DNA of 64,000 bases from Macrolepiota albuminosa (Eukaryota; Basidiomycota; Agaricomycetes; Agaricales; Agaricaceae), in contig JAMWFC010000029.1 in the NCBI GenBank assembly GCA_027475525.1, positions 434,001-498,000 on the forward strand, in the 5' to 3' direction. This document shows, in pieces, positions 34,279 to 46,022 of this stretch. Positions within the stretch are counted from its first letter, which is position 1; each line of letters begins with the position of its first letter. The notes under the pieces were generated by a model. The model was not told the origin of the DNA and searched no databases. It was given only the letters and a program-made list of their open reading frames with translations. The position numbers were made by a program, and so were the translations under genes.

Positions 34279-35800
34279 AGCATCAAGCAGACGCTTTTTA
34301 GAAGGTGAAGGGACAAATACAATTTCAATTCAAGCAGGAGCCACTTCATTGATTTGATCAGTTAAGATATTCAAAGCAAATAACAGCTTGGTTAGCAGGT
34401 CACCACTCTGCACTGCCGAAAACAACACTCTCCACAATGCTCAATCCACTTCAACAACAATACACGGACGTTCCAGCCCACCAACATGCTTCCAAAGCTT
34501 TAAAAGCAATCAGAGGTGCTCAAACAAAATAAAATATATATCAATTTACTTGTAGCAGGGAGTCTTTATGAGTTAGTATATCATATTTGTGAGGAAGAAG
34601 TAACATTAGGGGGAATATGAACAATGCCAGATAAAGGGAGTTGTGCATAATAGTTGAGCAACCATATGAACCGGCATCGTTGATGGAACTGCCATGCATT
34701 GTATGGAGGTATTTTAATTGGTCTTGATCGCTAAACCTGCATTCGCTATACACAACAAAGACAATGAGCAGCCATTATAATAAGAATAAAAAGAAAAATA
34801 CTTGTCAATGATGATATCTTTGATTGCCATGATATTGAACGGTAGATAAAGGTTACCCTGAGGCAACTTTAATAGACATTCAAACTGATATCAATTAAAA
34901 TTATCTTCAATAGGCAACTTAGATGTAACGCCGCACTAGTAAGATTGATTATGGTGTTTTAAACACTCTTATTGCTAATCCAAGAAGTGAGTTCGGAGTA
35001 CAGCTTCATGTGAGAATCTGTAAACTTGGGTATGGGACAGTCTTTTGGTCGTTCTCCTCTAGATTTGGCATTTATCTTTTTCAGATGTTGTGCAAAGCTT
35101 TTATGAAATTTTCCAATAAGGTTGGGGAGTGAGTTTAAAGAGTTTACCAGCTAAAATACAAACTCAAACAATGAAATAGATAATAGGGATGAACCTACTG
35201 AATGGCTATTCTCCATCATTGGCCCTGAGGTCCATAGAGGACACATCTCATCCTCATATACAAGCATGTATATGTCAAGTACATGATATGACAAAATAAC
35301 TTTGAAAAAAGGCTTTGAGTGCCTTATCTTTTGGTACACAATAAACAGAGACATCATTTATAGTATTTCAAAATATAGAGAATACATTGATAGGCTTCTA
35401 CTTGGACTAAGCACATCAAGAGACATTATAGGCCAACCAACACTCGACGTACTGAAGACTCTAGCGACCAGTTGGGAATATATAGCAGCTCTAGCTCTGG
35501 CAACCTTCTACAGGACTTAGCCATTTACCCTAACCACTAGCTACCAGGCCTTCAGCACACTCCATTCACCTATCCCAAGGATGAAGGAGACTCAGAAAGT
35601 ATAGCGCTAACACAACAGTGGGAGAGTACTCTAACTAAACCCCAATCACTTCTAGAAGGAGCCAGCAGCAGGCGCTGCCATTTGACGAGGCACTTCAATC
35701 AGAAGTCTAAAAGGATCAATGATGACAGCACTAGATATACTTAAATCCAACATCTGGACCTGTCAGGAACTAATACAATGAGTAGTGCTGACATTAGTGC
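34279..35800. other. No supported gene
   Basis: AT-rich sequence with short frames on both strands (for example 34541-34753 minus, 35302-35520 plus) and no recognisable domain. Confidence 0.4.
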
Positions 35801-36052
35801 TTACGGTGTCTGTCGAGAATTTTCTGACCATACTCCAGAACAACCTGGCCAATCGTAGTTATAGTAAAAGTGAGCAGATTCGTACAATTCTAAGTCAATG
35901 TAGAGTCGCCGCTGATTGCCATAGATCATAACACCGTTGGTCACCATCATCCATGTGCAAAAGGTCACTGTTGACAGGTCGCCGTTAGAGGAAACCATGA
36001 GGAGAGGCGCTAGGAGGTAGCGCTGCAGATGGACTTGTATCTTGGCAAACAT
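35801..36052 (-). CDS. Uncharacterised small protein or exon
   Basis: This 83-residue minus-strand frame has ordinary codon and residue use (APLLMVSSNGDLSTVTF, then YNYDWPGCSGVWSENSR) unlike the surrounding AT-driven frames, and its GC content is higher than the flanks. It could be the last exon of a gene continuing upstream (36261-36110 has an acidic and Lys-rich frame followed by GTAAGA). I do not recognise the family, and an intact gene is not demonstrated. Confidence 0.35.
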   Translation of the reverse strand: MFAKIQVHLQRYLLAPLLMVSSNGDLSTVTFCTWMMVTNGVMIYGNQRRLYIDLELYESAHFYYNYDWPGCSGVWSENSRQTP

Positions 36053-36261
36053 GGTAGCGCATAGTATATAAAATAGCTACTTGACATGTATATAACAACG
36101 AATCGTAATCTCTTACACACACAGTTACACTTAGCATTCAAATCGCACCAGCTTCCTTTGACTTTATCACTAAGTCGGGCGCTAGCCTCGTCTATCTTGT
36201 CTTCGTCATTTATGGTGCCACTTATGGGCATAATATGCTGCGCTACTTGTCTTTTCTTCAA

Positions 36262-38034
36262 TATCTTTGTTTAAACTATGATGCTTACCATCTGCCAGGT
36301 AGCCTCCAAAGCACTATAACTTAGCGCATCGTTTTATCACCTCCACTCGAGCACACCAGAACCCTGTTAGGACTCCTCACAACTACGCATGTCAAGCGCT
36401 GGAGACGGCATTGTACTGCGTATACGTCCAGCATACCCAACCACAGTTGGCATTATCAACGTCTGAACAGGAGTGTTAGAAATGATATCTGAATACCATG
36501 AGTGATTGTAAAACTTAGAGTTGTTAAGACAAGGATGGTGAGATGACATTGTACCATCTATCATGATAATTGCAGAACAAGAATAGATTTGAACAATCAA
36601 ACACAAACCATACAACAACAATAAATATACACAGTCATTTGTCATCCACTGCTAGAGCTAAGGCTGTCTATGGTTGGCACTTTCTGAAGGAACATGTTTC
36701 TGGAACCAGTGGTTTATTCTAGAATGAAGTGGAAGACTTTAGATAACATAACATAACAGATCTGCGGCAATCTCTGTATAATCATGAGCAGTTTTGTTTG
36801 TCAGCCATGAAGTCTCAAGCATGCGTTGTTGGCATTTAAAGTGCTAGATATGTCTCCTTCCACCCACACAATTATATGTTCTAAAAACTTTATAAAGTCC
36901 CACTGGCGAGTCATATGCAGCCAATTCCAAATGTAGGTAAAGCCAGCATATAGATGAAGGGCTCTACATGTCTCCAGGACTATAGTACAGTTCATTCTTA
37001 TTAATTCTTTCCATGTTTGATAGCATTGACATCATTGGATTATAGCTGAATGTAAGCTTTGAAGCTGGTGATTGAATATCCTATATCTCACCCATATAAG
37101 AAAAATAAAAACTTACTCACTTCCCCTTCCTCCCACAGATGCATTTATATTCTGCCTGCACTGCAGCAAAGCAGGCAACATAGTTTATCTAAATATAGTA
37201 CCGTTTTATCCATTGAATTACAAGTAGAAACTCAACCAGGTCTCATCAGACCTGATTCAGATAAAAAATGAAAAGCCCCAATTCGATATTGACAAAGGTA
37301 CAAGGTTGTCCCTTCCATTTTTTTAATAACAAATATCTGTATATTCTTAATTATTCTACTAGATATCAAGAGATCAAAGTCACTGTTTCTATTTCTTGCC
37401 CTCAATATTCAACTCTCCATCTCTGTTTCAGAATACAGTAGAGAAGAAAACTATTTACACAAGTCAGTTTCTATTTAATATTGGCAAATTATGATGGTAA
37501 AAAGCATAGGTATGGCCAAGACCATCCTCTGGGTGTTAAATCTGTGCTAGAGCTATAAAACCATGCATAACCCTTGGGTATGGCCAGGATCATCCTCTTG
37601 GTACTAAATCTGTGCTAGAGCCTGTAGAATTCACTGCTTTGCAGTATTCCAGCCATACCTTCAGCATCTAGACTAGCACTGGTAACAACTCATCTTACTA
37701 TATTATATTCTCTCAGAAGGCTCTATTCCTGTACTAACCTCTGTACACACTCTTGAAAATGACAACCTAGAAACAACGACCTCCTGACTCTTGACCATGA
37801 CAGGAAAGATATCACAATACCCTTTATATACACGAGTTTGAAGCATGATGATTTGAATGCTATCATCACGCACTCCTTGAAATTTACAGGACACCCAAAA
37901 TCTATCTATCATGGACAACAAACCTACACTCTCCTGTTTGTCACCTGCTGCCCAAACAACAAGAATCTTTCTGCTACTGATGCATAGGCAGGTATTTGTG
38001 ATGAAATGCTGTGTTGAACCTGTTAATGATATCC
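36262..38034. other. No supported gene; one imperfect local repeat
   Basis: Scattered short frames only. Near 37506-37625 a segment of about 66 bp (GGTATGGCCA...CTGTGCTAGAGC) occurs twice in tandem with differences. Confidence 0.4.
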
Positions 38035-38536
38035 AAACTCATTATTTTGACTCCAGTACAGGCATTAAAGCCCAAGCCTGCATGCATATGCTCCAAGGAC
38101 AACATGGAGGCTAATGACAAGCCAATGAAAGTGATGTAGATGCCCAGACAGGGTTTTATTGTCAACTGTTACATAGGACTTTTATCTACACTCTGAACTC
38201 ATGATTTTGATTTTAGGACATTAAGAACATATCCAACTCATGTGCAGACGCTTCAAGAACAACAAGGGAGCCAAACATAGGCTGTTTAAAAGCCAATGTG
38301 AGTAATGCTGATGCATATTAGTGGCTGTTATGTGTGATTCAGACCATCATAGCGTGCCAAATATTGAACTCACAATTTTGATTTTAGGTTATAAAGAACC
38401 ACTTCACCTCACATGCGGACACTCCAAGGATGATGAAGGGGCCAATGTTGGCTGTTTAAAAGCCAAGGTGAGTGATGCTAATGCGTATAAGTGATGTCAT
38501 GCGTGACGCAGACTGTCATGGCATGCCAGACATTGC
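38035..38536 (+). repeat. Three diverged tandem units of 160-171 bp
   Basis: Units begin at about 38035, 38195 and 38366 with AACTCA...ATTTTGA. Units two and three share TTTTAGG near the start, then GGCTGTTTAAAAGCCAA and GTGAGT. The TTTTAG/GTGAGT pair brackets about 80 bases in each, like an exon between splice sites. Whether they are duplicated exons or a minisatellite is undecided. Confidence 0.7.
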
Positions 38537-39697
38537 TCAACCTGGACTCTACATTAAACATCAATTTCACCCTAACACCATCCATGAATCACTTATCAAC
38601 TTCTGATGAATCCTTCCACACTGTTTCCCAAACTATTGACGGCAATTCATTGAACAAAATCAAAAAAAAAAAGGCAAAGGGACTGGTGTGGTTCAGGGTA
38701 TAAAGTACGTATCTTTGTGCCTTCTTTTTTGGCTCTATATGACTAACACATGTCTAAATCAGCACGCATGCTCTTTATTCAAGCATTCACATGCTGCAAG
38801 GAGATTATGGAGAGGGTTAAGTCATTTAACAGTCACAATCAGGTTTGTTGCCTGTTTTCAGCATATTTTGTTGAATAAAACCTCTTTACAGGCTAGAAAC
38901 TCAAAGCTGCATTGCACAGAGATGTACTTATTCTTGTACGGTGGTTGTGTTGATGTCAACACATTCTACACATACAGGGATGACAAAGATAACTGAATAA
39001 TATAATTTTTGAATTTCTATGTTTTTTTTATACATTTACAAAACATTTTTTTGATTTATGCTTATGGACAGCAATATGTACAGTTTTTATTTTATTATTG
39101 ACACAAACATGGTCTGTATTTCTTCTTTGTCGTGAGCTAGTCTGCACTATATTGCCATGCTGGCACTGCTATGTCACATCTCCCATAACACCCAACTGCA
39201 TAGACCTTAGTCTCACCATGTGTCACAGTAGCCCATCCTTTTTGATATAAATCAAGATGTATTCGTGTTAGCTTAGATAATGAAAACATAAGAGGAATGA
39301 CAGATGCTAATTAGAAGACTTGTCACAGCTAGTCACAGAAAAGAGAATAACGCAGACAATGAATGAGATTGAGGGTGGTCACAGTATGGCTTTTTAACAT
39401 GTCAGGCCTGATTGCAATATAATAAGATAAAGTGATATTGGTACAAGCGATTTATGGAGATCAATGTTAGATAAGATTAACTCTAAATCTGTACTGTACC
39501 CACTCTCATTCAAAGACCACGCCCTTTTTGACGCTCAAACCTCGCAGCTAACAGAGCAACCAGCTTTGTACTGTGGCATGTACGTGAGATAAGAATTTCT
39601 GAAAATTCTAGATAGTTACACCAATATCACACATCAAAATATGCCCTATCTGCAACATGCAAGTGCCTGCATTTGAAAGGGTGCTAGCTGCTCAACC
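38537..39697. other. No supported gene
   Basis: AT-rich, short frames only. The stretch just before 39698 would be the promoter of the original AIM9-like gene. Confidence 0.4.
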
Positions 39698-40790
39698 ATG
39701 CCAGCTAGATTCTCTTATCTTCCACTCTCTGGAGTAACAAGGTTCTCCCTGCGTTTACTACACTTTTACTTCTTGAGCTCTGTAGCCAATCCCACCTATT
39801 GGCAGTCACATCGCATGTTCTCTATGATGGCGCATTCTCGTCAAGACCTTTTTGACTGTACGTCAGGGCAGTGGATGTAAGTCCTATACATGTTGTTTTG
39901 TAAAGTCTATATCTAGCTCATAGCTCTACATGTCCAGCATCAATAATACTCTTCACCATGCAGAACGTAGACGTGTATTCAATGTTGATGGGCTATGTTG
40001 ACTTGTGGCCCAGTCTGTTGTTGATTGGAGTGCTGATGATGTCACCGACCTGGAAAAACTTGTCAAGGGCAGGTTTAACCGTACTTTCCTCATCACCATA
40101 CACAATGGCTTCCAAATAGTGGTGCATATCCCTTACCCAGTTATGATTCCCAAATACTTTGCTATCATCAGTGAAGTGGCTACTATGTCCTTACTCTGTT
40201 CCTCTGGGCTGCCTATTCCTCAGGTATACAGATACTCCCCTGTGTCAGACAATGCTGCAGAGACCAAGTATATCTTTATGGAATTTATACAAAGCACCAA
40301 GTTAAGTGACATGTGGTTTGAGCTAGGAGAAAAAGAAATTATCTCAGTCTTGCACCAACTTGTTGAATACGAGTCGAAGATAATGTCAATGGCTTTCCTG
40401 ATGGGAGGAAGCCTGTACTATACAAAAGATCTAGTGAAGGTGGCCAGGAGGCCAGGCATCCTACTTCAGGATGCGCAATTCTGCATCAGTCTAGATACAA
40501 CAATAAATATGTAGTTTGGCAAGAAATCACAGCTCGACGTAGATTGAGGATCCTGTAGCTGCTCTCTGCCTTTTCATTATTTCTTTAAACTAACTGTATC
40601 CATAGACAAAAGTGCCAAAGCAGCACTTGTAAAAGCAGCCGACAAGGAACTGACTTATCTGGAGCAGTTTGGTTGTCCATTGCAGCTATTCCAGTGTGTA
40701 AGGCAGGAAGCTTACAAGTATCAGGAGCAGCTGCTATTGGACCATGTCAAGAACCTGCACTGTTACTATTGTCTATCGGGAGATGAAATT
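39698..40790 (+). pseudogene. AIM9/APH-like phosphotransferase pseudogene, N-terminal half
   Basis: The first exon (39698-39878) ends DCTSGQWM at a GTAAGT donor. After an intron the frame resumes at about 39940 (LHHAERRRVFNVDG), then 40005-40514 gives DLEKLVKGRFNRTF, HIPYPVMIPKYFA, EVATMSLL, IPQVYRYSP and KYIFMEF, then GGSLYY. This is the N-lobe of the aminoglycoside-phosphotransferase/AIM9 kinase-like family, greatly expanded in basidiomycetes. A last piece at 40610-40770 has DKELTYLEQFG and QEAYKYQEQLL. Stops where the family has coding codons (40001-40003; 40512-40514, likely TGG to TAG; near 40542, likely CGA to TGA) inactivate it. The C-terminal half lies at 44737. Confidence 0.8.
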
Positions 40791-41370
40791 TTTTGCCATT
40801 TTTTTTGTAGCTCTTACCACTAGGCACGTGGCCTTGAAACTTCCAGGCAATATAAAGTCACTTATGATCTAGTAGATAGTGATTTTTTTAGGGAAATTCA
40901 TCCCATGTAAAAGACGTCGGGCCATGACCAAGTCAGAGATACTAAAAATCCAGAAAGTGAAAGTGCCATCACACCTAGGTCACAGGTCAAGTTCTGGCTC
41001 TGCTTGGAAGCCAACTTAGGCTGATCCTTGACATCATCAATGTATAATAATCGCTGTTCAGTCATATATTCTACAAAAAGGACTAAGGAAGATATGGGTC
41101 AGATTGTTGGTATAAGCTATATGAGAGCATGATGTGGTGGTCAGAATACCATGGCATTGTTGATGTGTCAGCATAGAAGTGAGTAGGATAACGGTACCCA
41201 AGCAAAGCTAGAAGTAGTGGAGGAAAAGAGGGGTGCTGTAAGTATAATGAGGTAGGTATGGTACTTGCTGTGGCATTAAGGCCACAGCGCTGTAATGGCA
41301 GCTGTAAATTTAAAACCTCATGAAATCCAGCATTGGTGTCATTGTTTGTTGGTGCGGACTGCTTGTGTAA
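40791..41370. other. Inserted non-coding sequence inside the split AIM9-like gene
   Basis: The AIM9-like similarity ends at about 40790. This stretch, including a poly-T at 40797-40807, has no recognisable coding content. It is the left end of the interrupting block. Confidence 0.4.
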
Positions 41371-43750
41371 TCACCTAAATAGTCCTGAAAACTGTGCTTT
41401 GTCCCTCAGCTCACGGTGCTTGTTGAACTCGTCATTGATATGTTGTTGTAAGTCAACTTTTGTTCCTGCAATAGGCAACTTGAGAACAGATGCAAGGTCT
41501 TGCAGCTCAGTCTTGTTCTTAGAGCTCAGTGATCCCATGAAAACTATCTGTGTGCCCATTGTTGTATGTCAAATGAGGTTCTCCTTCTCCATTGCATCCT
41601 TCTTTGCCCTCTTCTCTGTCTTCTCCTTATCCTTTTCATTGTGTTTGGCCCACTCTCTCTGTACCTCCCTTAGTCCTTCATCCAAAGTCATGAAGTGAGC
41701 AGACATGTGAATTCTTCAACCCTGCCTAGCCTGCTTCTCAGAACGACAATTGGCTTGATTATGAAGAATACCAATTTTGTGTGTTGCAAAAACCACATGA
41801 ACTTCTGCAGAATCACATTGTGCCTTTACAAGTTCAAGCTGAGCATGAAGGGCTGCAACCTGATCTTCAAGTTCTTGGCATTGCTGGACAGCCAACATTT
41901 TTTTGATGAGAAAGAATACAGGTGATGAAGAACTAAACATTCTGGAAATAAATATGCGACGTGTCATTGATCATGTCCGGAGTTGATGAAAATCTGGCCC
42001 AGATGGTGTTGGAGTTGAGGGAGAGCAGAGCAAATAATGGGAATTCAACTGAGCCATTGCTGAGCTTGAGGTCAATGTGAGGGTCAGAACATGTGTGTTT
42101 GTGTAATTGATGTTTGGATTGTTAGATGTCATTTCTGTTTCCATTTCCATTTCTGAGTCTGAGTCAGTGTCTGATGTTGACCTGTTCCATTCATTGTCAC
42201 TCTCCTCATCTTCACTACAACTCAACTCCTTGTCGAATGGTGCATCTGCCAAAATGAAGTCATCAGAAGAGGCATCAGGTGCCTGTGGCAGTCTCGTAGA
42301 TTGGCAAACACTCTGGACTTGTGTCAAAGTTGAGTAACTAGATGCGAAATCTGTTTCTGTAAAAATTTCCAGAGTGATGTCTGACTCCTGAAATGAATCT
42401 GTTTGAGCAGGATTAATACCTGCCTTATGCCAGGCTTGGATGATTGTCTCTTGTTTGAATGCCTTTTCTGGTGCCTTCATGTATTCTTCAACAACGTAGC
42501 AAAGTTCCATTCCTTCCCCTGTTTCCTCAAGTATAATAGCACAGCAATCTGACCATGCAGTAGCAAGTGGTGAGAACACTCCAACATCAAGTGGCTGAAG
42601 ATGATGAGTTGTGTGAGGAGGAAGGCAGAAGAGATGCACTCTATTTTCACAGGCATATTCAATCATTTCAAGTGTGGTGTGTGATCCATGTCCATCATAT
42701 ATTAAGAGAATTGGTTTTCCTGATGTGTTCCTTGCCTTAGCACCAGGAACAAATTTTTTCTCAAACCACTCTCATGCAATACAGTCATTGGTCCATCCAT
42801 TTTCAGATGTTACAACCTTAAAAACATTGATCAATAGCTTCAATGATTATAATTATTCAACTCACAGGACATCAGGGATGTGATACCATTCTTCAAATAT
42901 GCTCGAGCCAGAGAAAATGAAGCATGGTTTGATAGTGTGAGTACCATCAGCGCAAACCACTTCTATGACCATAACCAACTGAAGATTATCGCTCTTCAGG
43001 TGATACCATGATCTATCCATCATATCAAAGATGAACTTTTCAGCTTTTCCTTTTTGACTCCCTCCCATTTGGATATCCTTTTTATTCATATTATAGACAT
43101 TCATCTATAGTATGCCAGTCTCCTTCATATTCTGCATCAATTTCTGAAAATGGTCATGAACAATTGTGTAATTGAATGCTTGTGCACGCTTTGGATCAAG
43201 GCTACTGCCTCATCCCAGCTTGATTTCAGGGTGGTGGGTGAGAAATCTTTGAACTCAGGATTTTGAAATAGACCATTGTTGAGCCTCTGGATGTAAGACA
43301 AAGAGTTTTTTTGCTCAGTGGGTAACCAGTAGTGCTAAGATACTTGATCCAATTGACCAATGCTTCTTTTTGTGCAGCAGTGAGGAGCAATTGTTTTTTA
43401 TGTGCCTTGGCTTTATCTTCTGTCTTGCCTTTGTATTGTCGCTAGAGAGTTACATACAGAATCTTGTAATTTGTAGCTGCATTTATAATTGAGTCAAAAA
43501 CTCCATTTTTCAAGTTGGTACAAGCCTTCTGTATGAGGTCCTTGGTTTCCAGACTAACAGATTCACGGCAAATAGCTGTACAAACCATTTGTTTTGCAAA
43601 GTAAAGATTGTATGATTTAGCACTCTACACCACATGCGGAGTTTCAATAGTCCTTAGATTGTCACACTCTCTCAAGTCCAACATAAAGATCTCTACTTCC
43701 TGAAGCTTTTTGTCTTGTTTTATTGTTCAGAAAATTATATTTAAAACACT
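41371..43750 (-). pseudogene. Pogo/DDE_1-type transposase relic
   Basis: From 43750 downward the minus strand shows a helix-turn-helix-like region, then the DDE core: KKDIQMGGSQKGKAEKFIF and LQLVMVIEVVCADG (43104-42862), LLIYDGHGSHTTLEM (about 42660-42705) and LPPHTTHHLQPLDVGVFSP (42630-42570). A Ser/Glu/Asp-rich tail, a coiled-coil piece (ELEDQVAALHAQLELVKAQ, 41716-41967) and a SAP-like stretch (KTELQDLASVLKLP, 41371-41559) follow. The first catalytic Asp, expected just before the KKDIQMG stretch, is replaced, and stops separate the pieces. The intact family moves by cut and paste into TA sites. Confidence 0.8.
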
Positions 43751-43800
43751 ATGTATGTATCAAAGGATTCTGTGTAATAAAATTTTAAACACTCTTTCTT

Positions 43801-44140
43801 GATTCATTTCACCAAGTCCGGGTTGACGTCCACAGCCACCTCCACCTCCAGTTCTGGTAGACAACCAAGAAGAGTACAAAGTGGAACAAATCCTAGACAG
43901 CCGACTCTTTAGAAACAAGCTTCAGTTCAAGGTCAAGTAAAAGGGCTATAGAATCAAGGACATCTCCTGGGAGCTACAAGAGAATGTCCATGCCCCTGCC
44001 TTGGTCCAGAAATTCTATCAACAGCATCCCAATGCTTTCCAGGCAATCAGAGGCCTCTATTCTCTTTCTCACATAGACCAGGCCATCCAGAACTACTTCT
44101 ATCTAGCACGTCGAGACACCATGCTCTAGAGAGGGGGTGA
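43801..44140 (+). pseudogene. 3' end of a second Ty3 pol: chromodomain fragment
   Basis: The frame EEYKVEQILDSRLFRNKLQF followed by a stop, then KGYRIKDISWELQENVHA and LVQKFYQQHPNAF, is a chromodomain and tail as at the end of chromovirus integrases. It differs from the element at 1-5243. A purine tract (AGAGAGGGGG, 44129-44138) and then the LTR follow, so this is the internal 3' end of the family that left the two solo LTRs. Confidence 0.85.
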
Positions 44141-44736
44141 TGTCAGGGGACTCCTCATTTCTTCCTTTTCTCACTCCTTATCTCTTCACTCTTCCTTCAT
44201 TCATTCTCTTATTTCTTCTGACATTATTTCATTTTACTGTTTCTATTCTTTCAACACTATCTGTTAGTACTACTCTCAGCTCTTGAGATGCTCTGGTTCT
44301 TTAGCTATCATTCAGACAAGTGTGGGCCCTTCAGCACCACTTCCAGACTGCTTATATAAGCCAGAGTTTGCCTTTCTGACTTCTAAAGTCCGGAGTTTTC
44401 CTGCCTTGTTTGCACAGTTGTTTGGTTAGTCAATTTTCAAGTTTTTAAGGTTTTGTTGTACTGTACAGTTGTTTCCCACACTTCAGAAGCCCCAGAAGCA
44501 TCCAACCTGGCATAGGAGTTTTTAAGGTTTTGTTGTACTGTACAGTTGTTTCCCACACTTCAGAAGCCCCAGAAGCATCCAACCTGGCATAGGGAATCTC
44601 TAGACTTGTTCTCTTTGGATCTCCCTCTGCCAGGTGAGTAGTTATTATGATATTGTCAGTACATACTCTAATACATTTTGGATCTCCCTCTGCCAGCTGT
44701 GTGACTGAGCCACAGCCTCTAGAGGTCGCCCTTACA
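44141..44736 (+). repeat. 3' LTR, copy 3 (596 bp including a 77-bp duplication)
   Basis: The same family as the LTRs at 26309 and 30352, here still attached to internal sequence. It carries about 20 extra bases near 44370-44395 and an exact tandem duplication with period 77 (44440-44516, 44517-44593) absent from the other copies. Left and right 5-bp flanks do not match, as expected when the 5' half of the element is missing. Confidence 0.93.
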
Positions 44737-45376
44737 AGGTCATCTGACTCCGATCTGCGTGTTGTCAGCCTGTTGGACTGGCAACACCCTTTGATCCTGC
44801 CCACATTTCTCCTTGTCAATATACCTCATTGCTTCCAGAACTACGATGATCTTGTCTTGCAATTTATGATGCGGCCTTTGCTGCTGGAGAATCTCCACAA
44901 CTTGGACGAATCACAGCAAAGCTTTGAGAAGGAATTATATTGTCGGTGCCTCATCCATTACCACTACATCAAAATCACAGAGGAATGCAACACACTTCAA
45001 TATCCAGCACTGATAGAACCCATGAACGTGCTTCACCGCTGCCTCTTCCAAGAAGCCAGTTCTACTTGGCAGGGAGAAATATTTGCGCTTAAGGTTGTGC
45101 TGATAGGCAACTGAGAACTGAGAGGCACTTACAGGGGAAGGCATGCTGTGTCCTATCAAGTTCGATGTCGAGGACGTATGTAAGACTATGGAGCTGGATG
45201 AAGAGCAGAGAACATTGGACAAGACTTTGTATGGGCTCTGGGAAGCAATTGGCTATGCACAGGATGGCTGGATGTGCACCGAGGGCTACGAGGAGAAAAT
45301 GGCACAAATTAAGCAATTGAAAAAACATGCATTAGAGCAGTGTGGGTCGGACAAGGAACAGGCTGAGATTTGTTGA
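44737..45376 (+). pseudogene. AIM9/APH-like phosphotransferase pseudogene, C-terminal half
   Basis: Starting at the first bases after the LTR the frame reads RSSDSDLRVVSLLDWQHP, the part of the kinase-like fold with the metal-binding Asp (LLDWQ), then IPHCFQNYDD, MRPLLLENL and GEIFALKVVLIGN. After a stop and frameshift at 45112-45130 it resumes with CPIKFDVEDV, RTLDKTLYGLWEAIGY and ALEQCGSDKEQAE, ending at 45376. Together with 39698-40790 it forms one gene interrupted by about 3.9 kb of mobile sequence. Confidence 0.82.
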
Positions 45377-45421
45377 AGCTGGCATGTCTTAGTAAACCCG
45401 CAGAACGGAGGGAGTATCGCG

Positions 45422-45651
45422 TGATGTAGCCACCATATGTTTGTTATTCATTTGATCATTCTACTAATCGATAACGGGTACAGTAGCTACTTATTATGAC
45501 ATAGTATTTGACTAAACGGGTGCTGACATATTTGTATATAAGTAGACGACAAGGACTATAAGTCCTTGTGCGTTTGAACCCAATACATTGTTACATCTAC
45601 GCAGACACTCAGCTTTGCGTCGATCGCCTATCGCCCTCGATTTATTCAACA
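45422..45651 (+). repeat. Candidate copia-type solo LTR
   Basis: Starts TGATGTAGCCACC and ends TATTCAACA, with a TATA box (TTGTATATAAG, about 45531) in the right place and a C/G-rich 3' third. The style matches Ty1/copia LTRs in basidiomycetes. No target duplication and no second copy were found, so it is tentative. Confidence 0.4.
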
Positions 45652-46022
45652 AGATTGTGGGACACTAGCCTATGGATGACATGAACAAAACAAAATACAT
45701 GTGATGAGCCAAGCTAGATATTCTGCCATGTTGTATCTTGTCCGCTGTGTTTGACAATTTGTGATGTACAGAAAAGTAAAGTTTGTAATTAGGATTGGAT
45801 CCACCTCAGTCAGTATATCCATGGCTGAAGTGTCCCATGTGAAACAATGTTTTAACTATCACTGCTGGCAGCCAATGCTTTTTCCTTGGGAAACAGAGAG
45901 AGAGAAGCGTGTAATGCCATTTTTGATGCACATATGTACATTTCTCAAGGAAAAAGGCTTAAGACAATGAAAAGCACCTTTTTCCAAAGTAAAAAGTGGA
46001 CAAAGGAGTGGTGTAACATATA
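45652..46022. other. No gene seen
   Basis: Low-complexity AT-rich DNA without coding signal, up to the fold-back element. Confidence 0.4.

Noticed and set aside
35801..36052. Naming the minus-strand 83-residue frame as a known enzyme
   Set aside because: No motif matches a family I can recall; left as uncharacterised.
45422..45651. Firm solo-LTR call
   Set aside because: No flanking duplication and no second copy in the window; kept only as a candidate feature.
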